From UBA1413 sp964650525 (lineage in GTDB: Bacteria > Bacteroidota > Bacteroidia > Bacteroidales > Prolixibacteraceae): a stretch of DNA of 64,000 nt. This document shows, piece by piece, positions 1 through 9,649 of this stretch. The position numbers were made by a program, and so were the translations under genes. Below the pieces are notes generated by a model. That model saw only the letters and a list, made by a program, of their open reading frames with translations, was not told where the DNA came from and made no database searches. Within the stretch, counting starts at the first letter, position 1, and each line of letters begins with the position of its first letter. The DNA lies in contig CAZYUA010000022.1 in NCBI GenBank assembly GCA_964650525.1, positions 5,508 to 69,507 of the forward strand, in the 5' to 3' direction.

Positions 1-44
1 ACCTGATCGTTCTCATGGAGCTTGGTTTTATGGAAGATAAATAA
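1..44 (+). CDS. Possible C-terminal tail of an upstream gene (partial)
   Basis: One plus-strand frame is open from the left edge and ends at a TAA at 42-44, reading LIVLMELGFMEDK. That looks like a protein tail and would converge on the GHL10 gene. Only about 14 codons are visible, so no family can be named and the call could be a chance open frame. Confidence 0.3.
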   Translation, partial: LIVLMELGFMEDK

Positions 45-86
45 GGTTCTGGAACATCATACAGAGTTAAAATTGTAATCTGCACA

Positions 87-2873
87 TTACAAAATCACTT
101 TTACTGATCTTACGCCGGATTCACTCTCCAGGATCAACAGGTAGATTCCACCCGGCAAACCGTTGGTGTTAAACACCTGGCGATAGGTTCCCGGGTCCAG
201 GATCTCCTGTCCACCTACCGGCAAGCGCCTGCCGGTCATATCGCTGAGAAGAAGGCGCACATGGGTTTTTACCGGCAGGCTGAACCGGATATCCAGCTTG
301 TCTCCTGCCGGTACAGGGTGACAGAGTAGAGAAAGAGAGAGCTTTTCTGACAGGACGATGGCGGTATTCAGCAGGGCAAAGGAGACCACCGGAGACCAGT
401 CGGTATAGGAACCTGAGCCATAGTTAGCCCGGGCTTTTACATACCAGGTTCCCGGAGTGAGGTTATCCAGAACCAGGGTGCTGTCGGGAGCATCCACCGA
501 ATACTGGTACCGGTTGTTCCAGGGGAAGGAAGCTGAATTGGAGAGCTGGTAAGTAATGCTCTTTGCGAGGGGTTCCCCCCCGACAGTAATGGATATGGAA
601 GGTCCGTTAAGGGTCTCCCCGCCTGCCGGGGCAAGGATCACCGGAATACCCGGCGGGCTTTTTACAGTGCTGAAACGAATCACATCCGACCAAAGGGAGG
701 AAAGGGTATCGCTGACAGCCATCATCCGCAAATAATAGGTGGAATAGGAAAAAATTACGCCCCGGGGAAGTGTTACCTCAGTTCCGGTGATGCCCTTCAG
801 ATCCAGGACGGTTCCGCTAAACGCATTGTCGGGAGCGATCTGGAGGCGGAAGGTATATCCTTCGCCAAAGGGGGCCCATCGGATAACCGGTGAAAGGAGC
901 ACACCGGAAGCCTCAGGCAGCGGATATAGGATGGCAGGTTTGGGCCAGGGCAGTTGCTTAAGCCTTCTGGTTTCCGAGACGGCATCAGCCACACCGGGCA
1001 TCCGGGTAAGTACCCTCCAGTAGTAGACCGAATCTTCATTGAGCCCTATGACTGAGGCCTGAAATACCGTGTCGCTCCATTCCCTCCGGTAGCGAAGTCT
1101 GGTGAAAAGCGGATCTCCTGCCACTTCGAGGATATAAGAATCTGCCCCTGCCACCAGGCCCCAGATAAATTCAAATTCAGGGTACACTGCTTGCCCCTGC
1201 CGGGGTTGAAGCAAAAATGCAGCCTTGTTGACAGGGATACCGGCTCCGAGGATCACCGGAGGAAATTCATTGCCATTGCGGTCCAGTATGGAAACGGCAA
1301 ATTGGTAAGGTTCCGTTGGGCTCTGAAATTTGGAAATATCAAAGTAAGGGGCATAGGTCATACCCCTCAAATAGCGTCCTGAGCTGAAGAGACCGGTCTG
1401 GCCTGCCTGGTCACCAGGAACAGCGTACACGGCAAACCGGACATTTTCTGCCGGGGAATCCCAGACCAGGCGGGATCCCTCAACCCGCAGGTTAACAGGT
1501 AGTCCCGGGTTCTCATATCCGTTCCAGGATTTTACCGGTGGAAGGGCTTTGGTTGGATATGCGTAAGAAAGGAGGTAGTTAATGAAACCCTGGATGAAGA
1601 ACATGGTAGAGCGGAAAAAGACACTTCCGGGAGCATCGTTCCGGTCAGCTTCACGGTTTCTGTTAATCTGGAGACCTATTTCTGCCGGGTCAAATCCTGC
1701 TGTTGAGGCAGGAGAGAGAGCCTGGAGTCGGACAAAATACTCCATCAGGGAGAGTCCTTCCAGATCGACGGGAGCCCATCCCGCAGAGAGGGCTTTGAGG
1801 CCAGCAGGCCGGGGATAGGACGACGGATCCAGTCCGGACAGGGTTTGGCTAACATAGAGATGACGGCCAAAGGTGGCTGCCACATCCGACCACCAGGGGG
1901 AAAGGATATCGTAATCCTGTCCGGTGCTGGTGGTAGTCCAGTAGATCTGGGGGGAGATATAATCCACGGTCCCCTCCCGCAGCCACGCCACGGGATCACA
2001 ATAGATCGACTTGTAGGCATCCATACCGGAGATGCCTGCAGGAAGGGTAAGACCCTCTGCGGCAGCTACGGAGGCATCCACCGTCCAGATGCCGAAGGGT
2101 GAAACCCCGAAGGTCACCCAGGGTTTGACCGACTGAAGGGTATGATATACATCGGCAACCATCCGGTTCACATTGTCCCGTCTCCAGTCGGAGAGGTCCA
2201 TGCCTGCCGGTTTCCACCGGGACTGGGAATAGGCATCCATGGAGGTGGGCGTGCCCCCGTATGCATAAAAGTAATCGTCGAAGACGATGCCGTCGACATC
2301 GTACCGGGTGACGATCTCCTGCACAATATCGGCGATCCTTTTTCGTACGCCGGGATTCCCGGGATCGAGGATGGCCCCGCCACCGGAATAAGAAAGGACC
2401 CATTCCGGGTTTGTTTGGTTATAGTCGCCCGGCTGGCCGGCATATTTCCCCGCTACCGATTCAAACCGGTAAGGATTAAGCCAGGCATGAAGCTCAAGGC
2501 CCCGTTTGTGAGCCTCTTCCACGGCAACCTGCAAAGGGTCATAGCCGGGATCTGCCCCGCGGGCAGAAACCAGGTGGGCGGACCAGGGTTCATAGCTGGA
2601 ACGATAAAACGCATCGCACTCAGGGCGTACCTGGAAAAATACCGCATTCATCCCTGCCACCCGCATAGAATCCAAAATCCTCACAAGCTGCTGTTTCTGA
2701 AGTAATACGGTTCCGGCATCTCCTCCCGCCGGGACTTTCACCCCGGGCCAGTCTAACCCCCAGACCGTTGTCAGCCATGAGGCTCTTAATTCCCTTTTCG
2801 GAGCCTCGGCACGCGACATCCCCCCTTGAAACAACAACAAAACCAATAAGAACCAGTAAAAGTAAATCTTCAT
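87..2873 (-). CDS. GHL10 (DUF187) family glycoside hydrolase with T9SS sorting domain
   Basis: Predicted secreted glycoside hydrolase of the GHL10/DUF187 group. Residues 1-23 form a Sec signal peptide. The TIM-barrel domain runs from about 28 (ELRASWLTTVWGLDWP) to 400 and includes LHAWLNPYRF (about 128-137) and the acidic strand DGIVFDDYFY (194-203), the likely catalytic region. Residues 450-850 are fibronectin-like beta domains, and the last 75 or so end in GIYLLILESESGVRSVKVIL, a type A T9SS sorting domain that predicts surface anchoring or release. The family is known to cut peptidoglycan-type glycans in some bacteria (E. coli DigH/YddW belongs to it); the substrate here is inferred. It is the last gene of the SusC-D locus, 46 nt after the phosphodiester glycosidase gene. 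Family call firm, substrate unknown. Confidence 0.88.
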   Translation of the reverse strand: MKIYFYWFLLVLLLFQGGMSRAEAPKRELRASWLTTVWGLDWPGVKVPAGGDAGTVLLQKQQLVRILDSMRVAGMNAVFFQVRPECDAFYRSSYEPWSAHLVSARGADPGYDPLQVAVEEAHKRGLELHAWLNPYRFESVAGKYAGQPGDYNQTNPEWVLSYSGGGAILDPGNPGVRKRIADIVQEIVTRYDVDGIVFDDYFYAYGGTPTSMDAYSQSRWKPAGMDLSDWRRDNVNRMVADVYHTLQSVKPWVTFGVSPFGIWTVDASVAAAEGLTLPAGISGMDAYKSIYCDPVAWLREGTVDYISPQIYWTTTSTGQDYDILSPWWSDVAATFGRHLYVSQTLSGLDPSSYPRPAGLKALSAGWAPVDLEGLSLMEYFVRLQALSPASTAGFDPAEIGLQINRNREADRNDAPGSVFFRSTMFFIQGFINYLLSYAYPTKALPPVKSWNGYENPGLPVNLRVEGSRLVWDSPAENVRFAVYAVPGDQAGQTGLFSSGRYLRGMTYAPYFDISKFQSPTEPYQFAVSILDRNGNEFPPVILGAGIPVNKAAFLLQPRQGQAVYPEFEFIWGLVAGADSYILEVAGDPLFTRLRYRREWSDTVFQASVIGLNEDSVYYWRVLTRMPGVADAVSETRRLKQLPWPKPAILYPLPEASGVLLSPVIRWAPFGEGYTFRLQIAPDNAFSGTVLDLKGITGTEVTLPRGVIFSYSTYYLRMMAVSDTLSSLWSDVIRFSTVKSPPGIPVILAPAGGETLNGPSISITVGGEPLAKSITYQLSNSASFPWNNRYQYSVDAPDSTLVLDNLTPGTWYVKARANYGSGSYTDWSPVVSFALLNTAIVLSEKLSLSLLCHPVPAGDKLDIRFSLPVKTHVRLLLSDMTGRRLPVGGQEILDPGTYRQVFNTNGLPGGIYLLILESESGVRSVKVIL

Positions 2874-2919
2874 AACTCGTCATTCATTGATAAGGCAGAT
2901 GCTCCTGCCATCAGTTGGA

Positions 2920-5421
2920 TCACCGAACCAGGGCAATCTTCCCTTTCCCGGCAATTCCTCCGCCTGATAGTTCATAGATATAGAGGCCCGGCGGAAGCCC
3001 CTGCAGGGATATAAACACAGAATCGGAATTTCCTGGCAGGTGAAGATCTTTTGTTACCACCCTTTGTCCCGTCTGGTCATACAAGCAGAAGGTTACCAGG
3101 CCTGCCTCATTACCGGTTGAGCGAAGGAATACACCTTCTCTGGCCGGATTGGGCCAGACCAAAAATCTGTCGTTCAGGTGCATAAGCTGAATCCTGTTGT
3201 TCACGTCACGAGCGGGATAAACAGCATATAGTCCCTTTAGCCAGAACGTTCCGTTGTATTTAGTTCCATTTACATAAGAGGGATCCCGTTCCACAATCAA
3301 ACGGATACTGCTAAAAGTGAGCGGGTAATCCTCCTGTTTGATATCGGCCACCCGGATGGCTGCCTGATGCTTCAACAGGTCGGAACTGTAAAAGGCAGGT
3401 ACCTGGCATAAACCATTTGGATGGTCCAGGAGATAGTAAAAAGAGGATTTATAGCCGCTGCCTGCTGCCTCCATCATGATGGAGTCGGGCAATCCAAAGA
3501 CATCCAGGTTTTTGCTCAACGTGATGGAGGCTGTCCGGTTGGAATAGGTGAACGAATACTCCACCTTCGTCAGTTCTTTCTGGATGTCTGAATGGAACTG
3601 GCGTGACAGGGTAACCTTATCGATATAACTCAGGGTGCTGCTCCAGGAACTGAGATCGGAAAAGTCATCGAGCAGGAGATAACCTTCCCCGATTTCGACG
3701 TGAACCCAGCAAGTATCTGTTTTCCCGTCGTTGGTGGCAACCACCACGGGGGTTGTACCCCCGGCCAATCCATGGAAAAGACCGGCACCGGAAACAGCAC
3801 CCACCGTTTCATCGAGCGGGGTAAACTTCACTATATCATTATCCAACAGATAGGTATTACCATCAAGATCGGAACCAAATACCTTAAAAACATAATCGCG
3901 ACGATTGTCAGTAACCAGGGATTTCACCGAAAATTTGATGCCGCCGGCCGGTTTCACCACGACAGATACTGAATCGGTCGTACCGTTCCAGGTACCGGTG
4001 ATCCACCCTGAACCTCCTGTTCCGGAAGCAGTGAAAAGCCCGGAATGATCTATTTTCCCAATATCCCCTGACACGGCATAGAGGATATTTTTAGCCGCAA
4101 GATAGTTGACAACCTCTCCGGCGGCATCGTAGGTACTGCCCAGCACCTGGAATTTTTTCCCATAGGGAATGGTAAGGTGGTTTACATTGAGCTGCATGGA
4201 TTTTTCGGAACCCGGAAGGGCGGTAGAGATCACCAAAAGGGCGTTACCTACTGCTCTTTCCGATCCATCGGAAGGGGAATTCCTGATTTTATTCCGCACC
4301 ACCATCACGGAGGATCCGCCACCGTCGAGATTCAGGGCATCGGAGGCTCCGGAAGCGCGCATGATGTCGGCCAGTTGCTTGGTGCTGACGCCTTTGGACT
4401 GGTCAGTACGGCCATCGACCACCAGCAGGATGACCCTGGACCGGTCGGAGGAAAATCCGACCGCGGTCCTGGGGTGCAGTTCTGGCCAGTTGGTCTCCAA
4501 TACGACATGATTTTTAAGGATCAGCCGGTCCCCGCCAACCATCTCCATCAGCTTTGGAGAGAGTGAAGGAAAATTCTTCTGCCCGATTTGAATGTCCAAC
4601 TCCAAAGAGTCACCCGGATGAAGACCCTCCAGAAAGGTGGCAGCTTTGCCATGGCCAGATAAAATTACCTGGTCTTGTGGTATCAGACTGGACCCGGTTC
4701 CCTTGATGACTTTGAGGACTTCCATCTTCATCGTCTTGTTGGTACCCCAGGAACCCTCCCGCAACGAGAGCACTACCTCGGTACCCCACTGGTTTGTACG
4801 CGTCATGGTGCCAAACCAGGAATTGAACAGGATCAGGTCGTCGGTGTTACGGGTACCGTTAACATCGGCAATCCGGTATTCCTGCGTTCCATATCTGGCA
4901 TACCCGGTAAACGTCATCACATCAATAAACGGGGAATTGGCGTCGTCGAATGCAACTACCGGGCGGCTGTTATGAGGCACCTTGGCGACCTGCCCTGCAA
5001 GGATCTGCCCGTTTACCGGTGTTCCTGTGTTGGGAGAAACCGTATTGTAGAAATCGCCATTGATGGCAGCAAAAGCCAGATGTCCGGCCCGGGAGTTGCG
5101 CAGAGCCATGGCGGTAGGCCTCTCTGTACCAATGAGGCTGTCCCGGCCCAGACAGGTTTCAAAACGAATATGCGGATTCTGTGCATCAATATCCAAAACA
5201 TTGATTAACAAAGGAAGATCCGGCAAACGATAGTACGTATGAAGCGTTCCCAATCCCACATCATGGGTATGGATCAGGGTGTCTGTCCTGTACTTTACTC
5301 CCTGAATAAGCAGGCTGTCCTGGGCTCCGGCAGGAACTGCCGTAACCAGTATCGCTCCGATAGCCCGGATAACCGTCCACCCCGATAAAGAGCGCAAAAA
5401 GCACATCATTTTTACAATCAT
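2920..5421 (-). CDS. Phosphodiester glycosidase (NAGPA domain) with T9SS sorting domain
   Basis: Exported protein of the NAGPA family, whose animal member removes GlcNAc from a phosphodiester (the uncovering enzyme). The signal peptide ends near AGAQ (31-34). The NAGPA core covers about 115-410 with INGDFY (120-125), RTAVGFS (319-325), VVDGR (334-338) and the hallmark NLDGGGSS (364-371). Residues 410-570 hold two Ig-like/BIG-type domains, 580-740 is a beta-rich, possibly lectin-like domain, and the C-terminus starting PNPAREG is a T9SS type A sorting domain. Its place between a SusCD pair and a GHL10 hydrolase suggests a surface-degraded glycan carrying sugar-1-phosphodiesters, such as a teichoic-acid-like or capsular polymer; that is inference. 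A 116-nt gap precedes it. Confidence 0.88.
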   Translation of the reverse strand: MIVKMMCFLRSLSGWTVIRAIGAILVTAVPAGAQDSLLIQGVKYRTDTLIHTHDVGLGTLHTYYRLPDLPLLINVLDIDAQNPHIRFETCLGRDSLIGTERPTAMALRNSRAGHLAFAAINGDFYNTVSPNTGTPVNGQILAGQVAKVPHNSRPVVAFDDANSPFIDVMTFTGYARYGTQEYRIADVNGTRNTDDLILFNSWFGTMTRTNQWGTEVVLSLREGSWGTNKTMKMEVLKVIKGTGSSLIPQDQVILSGHGKAATFLEGLHPGDSLELDIQIGQKNFPSLSPKLMEMVGGDRLILKNHVVLETNWPELHPRTAVGFSSDRSRVILLVVDGRTDQSKGVSTKQLADIMRASGASDALNLDGGGSSVMVVRNKIRNSPSDGSERAVGNALLVISTALPGSEKSMQLNVNHLTIPYGKKFQVLGSTYDAAGEVVNYLAAKNILYAVSGDIGKIDHSGLFTASGTGGSGWITGTWNGTTDSVSVVVKPAGGIKFSVKSLVTDNRRDYVFKVFGSDLDGNTYLLDNDIVKFTPLDETVGAVSGAGLFHGLAGGTTPVVVATNDGKTDTCWVHVEIGEGYLLLDDFSDLSSWSSTLSYIDKVTLSRQFHSDIQKELTKVEYSFTYSNRTASITLSKNLDVFGLPDSIMMEAAGSGYKSSFYYLLDHPNGLCQVPAFYSSDLLKHQAAIRVADIKQEDYPLTFSSIRLIVERDPSYVNGTKYNGTFWLKGLYAVYPARDVNNRIQLMHLNDRFLVWPNPAREGVFLRSTGNEAGLVTFCLYDQTGQRVVTKDLHLPGNSDSVFISLQGLPPGLYIYELSGGGIAGKGKIALVR

Positions 5422-5537
5422 TTTGAAGGGCTGGTTCTGGGTGCAGCCTGGTTATTTGTCAGATAATACTGAACCAGGGACTGGCTGGTTTTGATCTCCG
5501 GAATGACCCTTTCAACCACTCCCTGATTATTTCTTTG

Positions 5538-7178
5538 TTATCGTTCTGCAGGGTCAACGGCAATACCATAAGCTTCAACACCGGTGATAAAATATTCCAC
5601 CACCGGGGTTTCAGCGGTAAGGCTGATCCGTTTGATCCCCGGGCGATGAAGGGGATTAGCCTGGTAGTAAGCTTCCGGATCGGTACCTGCCGGAGGCTGG
5701 GGACCCCGGTAAGCCCAATAGAGATAGTTCCCGTCGATGGCCATCCCCGTAACATGCAAAGCTTCGCTGTCGCCGCCTTCCCCGTCAAAAGGACTCCTGT
5801 CGATGATCTTAATACCGGTGCCATCGAGGTTGCTACGGATAATCATTTTATACCGCATATCCGACAGATACAGTTTTTTGTTGGCATCGTCGATGACAAA
5901 GGCTCGCACGCCAAAACTCGAATGGATGGCTCCGGCAGCAGGCGCAAGATCTCCATCCACCTTAGCCCGGCCCAGGTTGTCGCTCTCAGCAAACCTGAAA
6001 ATCCCGGAACCGGTGGAATTCTTGGCCCACCAGTAGAGACCGTCATATTTGGCGATCGTTCCGTTGATATTTCCCCAGGCAATGCCTTCACCATAATAGC
6101 CGAGCCAGTTGTTGCGGATCCAATAGGGAAATTCTGTAAGGGAGAATTTTTTGTTTCGCGTATTGATGGAGGTTTTAAAAATCCCTTCTCTGCGGTCGCC
6201 CCAGTAAATCATCTGTTGCTGCTCATCAATAAATCCGTAATAGAAATCCAGAAACGTGTCACCACCGAAATTTTCCACCACGCTTTCCCTGCGGCTGCCA
6301 TCGTGCGAGACAACGAAGATCTCCCCGTCACCGGCAGTAAGGTAGGCCGGCTCAGGCACATACGTAAAACGGGTTCCCGCATCGAAAACATAAAGCCAAT
6401 CACCGCTGAACTGGAGGGTCAGGGGGTGCTTTCCGGACCGGTACCCCATATCGAAAGGATTGTTCAGCTTCGGGTCCAGCCCGTAGATAATTTTTTTAGC
6501 CATGATGTTGCCCCCCTTCACCGCGTAATAAAGGGTTTTTGCCGGCTTGTCGTAATTGACCCTGACATTTACATTGACCGGTGTAAGGTCCTTGCCACCG
6601 ATATTCACCGTCAGAGAGACGATCTGACTGCCAATACTGCCGAAGACCACTGCCGGGGAGGTCAGTGTACTGTGGCCCTTGCTGTCGACTCCTTCTCCCA
6701 CTGTTCCCGACGGAAAGCTCCAATGGAAGACCACCGGCTTTTGTTCGGGATTTTCGAGTAAAACGTTGAAGGCAACCTGCGATTGGTTGTAAACAACCAC
6801 CGGATCGGAAGATACGAAGGTCACCACCGGAACGATATCACTGATCATCAGCTTCTTCTTGGCCTCAAAAAGGCCGTCAGCCTTCAGGATTACCGTATAT
6901 GTACCGGGCTCCAGGTATTTATGCACCGGGTCTTTATCAGACGAAGTGGTTCCGTCGCCGAAATTCCATTCCCAGGCAGAGCCCTTTACCGACAAATTGG
7001 AAAAAGTGATCTCTTCTCCTACCACATAGTGAAGCGATACGGCAGAATAACTGAAATCCACCTCTTTAGAGGGGAACACTTCAGGCACCAATTCCTGTTC
7101 GCAATTCCAGAAACCCATGCCGGCCGCAACCACCAGCCCTATATTGAATAGCTTCAGTATTTTCATAGCTGTAGTCAT
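5538..7178 (-). CDS. PKD-domain lipoprotein with C-terminal beta-propeller
   Basis: Predicted surface lipoprotein. The hydrophobic N-terminus ends at Cys26 (GFWNC, a weak lipobox); Met5 is an alternative start. Residues 40-115 form a PKD domain with the signature WEWNFGDGTTSSDKDPVHKY, followed by a second Ig/PKD-like domain (about 118-200). From about 210 to the end there are YWTD/NHL-like blades (IYWGDRREGIFKTS, LYLSDMRYKMIIRSNLDG, YLYWAYRG), consistent with a six-bladed propeller. It sits 8 nt after the previous lipoprotein gene, in the position where SusCD loci usually encode surface glycan-binding proteins. It probably binds glycan or scaffolds the SusCD complex. No catalytic motif was seen. 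Confidence 0.8.
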   Translation of the reverse strand: MTTAMKILKLFNIGLVVAAGMGFWNCEQELVPEVFPSKEVDFSYSAVSLHYVVGEEITFSNLSVKGSAWEWNFGDGTTSSDKDPVHKYLEPGTYTVILKADGLFEAKKKLMISDIVPVVTFVSSDPVVVYNQSQVAFNVLLENPEQKPVVFHWSFPSGTVGEGVDSKGHSTLTSPAVVFGSIGSQIVSLTVNIGGKDLTPVNVNVRVNYDKPAKTLYYAVKGGNIMAKKIIYGLDPKLNNPFDMGYRSGKHPLTLQFSGDWLYVFDAGTRFTYVPEPAYLTAGDGEIFVVSHDGSRRESVVENFGGDTFLDFYYGFIDEQQQMIYWGDRREGIFKTSINTRNKKFSLTEFPYWIRNNWLGYYGEGIAWGNINGTIAKYDGLYWWAKNSTGSGIFRFAESDNLGRAKVDGDLAPAAGAIHSSFGVRAFVIDDANKKLYLSDMRYKMIIRSNLDGTGIKIIDRSPFDGEGGDSEALHVTGMAIDGNYLYWAYRGPQPPAGTDPEAYYQANPLHRPGIKRISLTAETPVVEYFITGVEAYGIAVDPAER

Positions 7179-7186
7179 TGAATCAA

Positions 7187-8047
7187 TTAAAAAACAGTAA
7201 TCACCCTTACATCTGAAAAGTTCGCCTCCCTGGTCCCGTTCACCACCCTGAAACGCGCATTCAGCTGGTAACCCCGGTGAAATTCAACCGAATAATATTG
7301 CCGGTTTTTGTTGTATATCAACTTGTTAAAGGGAAGTTTACGGAGTGTGGACATAACAATGGCCGATGAATCGGCTTTCAGTTTGAGGATTTCAACCTCC
7401 TCCACCATCAAGGTATCAAACCATTTGTCCAGGGTTTCCTCGGTTACCAGGAGACCATCGGTCACAAGCAGGGTTTTAAAGTCTCCATAGGCCAGCTGAG
7501 GGAACAAAGCCTGGAGGAACCGGTCCCTAATGGCAGAAGGGATCAGTTTATCGAACTGCTCCTGGTTAAACGTGTACGGGTTTTTATATTCCAGAGATGA
7601 AAGGGTATAGCTGACAGGAAAGGTACTGTTCAACACAAATGCTTTTTTATCGGAAATATAATTGTTCTCTGAATGGGTATAGGAGACGATTTCCTGGAAT
7701 TCCCTGACCACCTCCGCCGAATCGAGCGAATAAGTAAATCCGGTACCCGGGTAAGTCAGGGAGTACGACAGGTTTCTGACAATGTCGTACCAAACCCCGA
7801 GATATTCAAAGGTCTTATCGGTCGACCAGTATTCGGCCGAAAAAGCGACTTCGTTGCCTGCGGTGACGTTAGCCAGCGGAACATCCCAGTAGACATTGGC
7901 GGTGATGTTACCCGGCCGGGAAATATCTCCGATGGGATCGTTAATTTCGCAGGACGTTACAATGGCCCACAAGGGTGCCAGGATTAATGCACACTTCCAG
8001 ATGAAATGTTTTCTTATCATGGTAGCTGTTTTGATCGATGTTTTCAT
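7187..8047 (-). CDS. Lipoprotein of unknown function in SusCD locus
   Basis: 286-residue predicted lipoprotein with a hydrophobic segment and lipobox ending at Cys33 (AIVTSC). Met10 (MIRKHF) is an equally good start. The mature part is mostly beta-prone and I recognise no family. It lies 18 nt after SusD and 8 nt before the PKD/propeller lipoprotein, so it is co-transcribed and likely part of the outer-membrane glycan-capture complex, in the slot occupied by SusE/SusF-like proteins elsewhere. Function is inferred from position only. Confidence 0.75.
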   Translation of the reverse strand: MKTSIKTATMIRKHFIWKCALILAPLWAIVTSCEINDPIGDISRPGNITANVYWDVPLANVTAGNEVAFSAEYWSTDKTFEYLGVWYDIVRNLSYSLTYPGTGFTYSLDSAEVVREFQEIVSYTHSENNYISDKKAFVLNSTFPVSYTLSSLEYKNPYTFNQEQFDKLIPSAIRDRFLQALFPQLAYGDFKTLLVTDGLLVTEETLDKWFDTLMVEEVEILKLKADSSAIVMSTLRKLPFNKLIYNKNRQYYSVEFHRGYQLNARFRVVNGTREANFSDVRVITVF

Positions 8048-8065
8048 AGTTTTCTCCTTTCCGGT

Positions 8066-9637
8066 TTAATTTTGCGGGCCCCAGATCATGGGTTTCTTCA
8101 GCCATTCCGGGTTTCTGAAAGCACCCAACCGCTCCAGTTCGGTCTTGTTGTATTTCTCTTCGGTTTCCGGATCATAATTCAGCCGCTGAATCCATTGGTT
8201 TTCTGTTGACCAGTAAGCTGTATAAAGATTGTGGGGTCTCCGCAGTCCGGGATAGACAACCGTATTGGCATAGGTCCTTCCGTTCTGGTCGTTGCTGTAG
8301 CCGTATCTCCTGAGGTCATTCCACTGTTCTGGCTGGAGGTACATAGCCTTGTATTTTTCCCGCATGATGTGGCTGATGGTGATATTGGACGAACCTGGCA
8401 CCAGGTCAGGATTGTTAAGGTATTCGTCGATCAGGTTTTGCGGAACGCCCATCCGGAGCATGTGGGAAGTAATCCCAAGGCGCAGGTGGTCTGCTGCTTT
8501 TGATTTGTCCTGTGCCCAGAAATAACCTTCGGCAGCCATGAAGTGGAGTTCCTCACGTGTTATGAAAGTGATGGCAGAGGTGTCGGTGGTCAGCACGGAG
8601 CTGTAAAGGTCGGGATACCATTCGATTTTGTGGGTGGGCGGCATACCTGAGTTACTCTCCAGATAGCGGTATATCACTTCTCCCTTTTCATCGGCTCTCT
8701 CCTGCATGAGGTAGGGCAGCCTCGGGTCGGAAGCGATATGGGTTGCAGGATTGTACCCCAGCATGTTTTCCACCAGAAAGGTGGTAGGGATGGCTGCAAG
8801 AAGATCGTTTGACCGGCTCTCCCAGGAGTTTACGGGTTTATTGTTCTTTCCCCACATGCAGTTCTTCTCCACGCTGGAACCTCCGTCGAATTTGTAGCGA
8901 GGGTCGGTCCAGCCGGCCAGTGCCAGTTCTGCTGCAGCAGCCACTGCAGCGCCGCTTCCCGGGTTCAGGTTAGGCAGGTCACGGAGCAGAATCCGGGCTT
9001 TTACAGCCAGCAACACCTGCTTCCATTTCATCATGTCTCCGCCGAAGACGCGGTCCACATCCTTTCCCATGGGGCGATTGGAAGCCTGGGTTACCTCCGG
9101 ACTGTCGAACAGGACGATCAGCTCATCCGCTTCGGCTTTCATCCATTGGTAGATGCTCTCCTGGGTGTCGTATTTGGGCGACGATGACAGGTAGGCTTCT
9201 GTCAGGGGCATATCGCCGAAAACGTCGGTGGTTAACTGCATCGACTGTAGCCGCAACAAACGGGTCAGGGCCACATAATTCATGGAGTTTTCCTCCTGAG
9301 CGAAAAACAGCAATTCCTTGGCATTGGTGCCTACATCGTAAAAGTGTCTTCTCCACTGCGGATGCCGGTTCATACCCAGAAACTCCCACCCGCTGCGATA
9401 GGCATGGGCACCGGTCTGGCCCCGGCCAGCCGTCGTCAGGCACTGGGCCAGGTAGGTGCCGTATTCACTGTGGTCGTAATTCTGTAAGGCAGTGTAGAAA
9501 ATGACAACAGGCATAATCTCATTGACAGGAACCTTGTCCACACCATCGGGGTCTCGGTTGTCGCCCAGAAAATCATCACAACCTGTAAAACCCGTCAGGA
9601 GTGCCAGGGCTGTCAGCATCATTCGTCTGAATTTCAT
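8066..9637 (-). CDS. SusD/RagB family outer-membrane lipoprotein
   Basis: Surface lipoprotein that caps the SusC channel and helps bind and import oligomers. Lipobox LTGFTGC with Cys20. The body is helical and TPR-like in the SusD manner: NYVALTRLLRLQSMQLTTDVFGDMPLTEA and the C-terminal IMREKYKAMYLQPEQWNDLRRYGY are typical of the SusD-like group 2 proteins. Length (523 aa) is normal. It starts 12 nt after the SusC stop codon, the conserved SusC-SusD order. The imported substrate is unknown; the downstream phosphodiester glycosidase and GHL10 hydrolase are the only clues. Confidence 0.92.
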   Translation of the reverse strand: MKFRRMMLTALALLTGFTGCDDFLGDNRDPDGVDKVPVNEIMPVVIFYTALQNYDHSEYGTYLAQCLTTAGRGQTGAHAYRSGWEFLGMNRHPQWRRHFYDVGTNAKELLFFAQEENSMNYVALTRLLRLQSMQLTTDVFGDMPLTEAYLSSSPKYDTQESIYQWMKAEADELIVLFDSPEVTQASNRPMGKDVDRVFGGDMMKWKQVLLAVKARILLRDLPNLNPGSGAAVAAAAELALAGWTDPRYKFDGGSSVEKNCMWGKNNKPVNSWESRSNDLLAAIPTTFLVENMLGYNPATHIASDPRLPYLMQERADEKGEVIYRYLESNSGMPPTHKIEWYPDLYSSVLTTDTSAITFITREELHFMAAEGYFWAQDKSKAADHLRLGITSHMLRMGVPQNLIDEYLNNPDLVPGSSNITISHIMREKYKAMYLQPEQWNDLRRYGYSNDQNGRTYANTVVYPGLRRPHNLYTAYWSTENQWIQRLNYDPETEEKYNKTELERLGAFRNPEWLKKPMIWGPQN

Positions 9638-9649
9638 GTTACATCAGGA

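Noticed and set aside
5535..6761. Open frame of about 400 codons on the plus strand.
   Set aside because: Antisense to the PKD/propeller lipoprotein gene, whose domains are clear; the plus-strand product has low-complexity, motif-free sequence.
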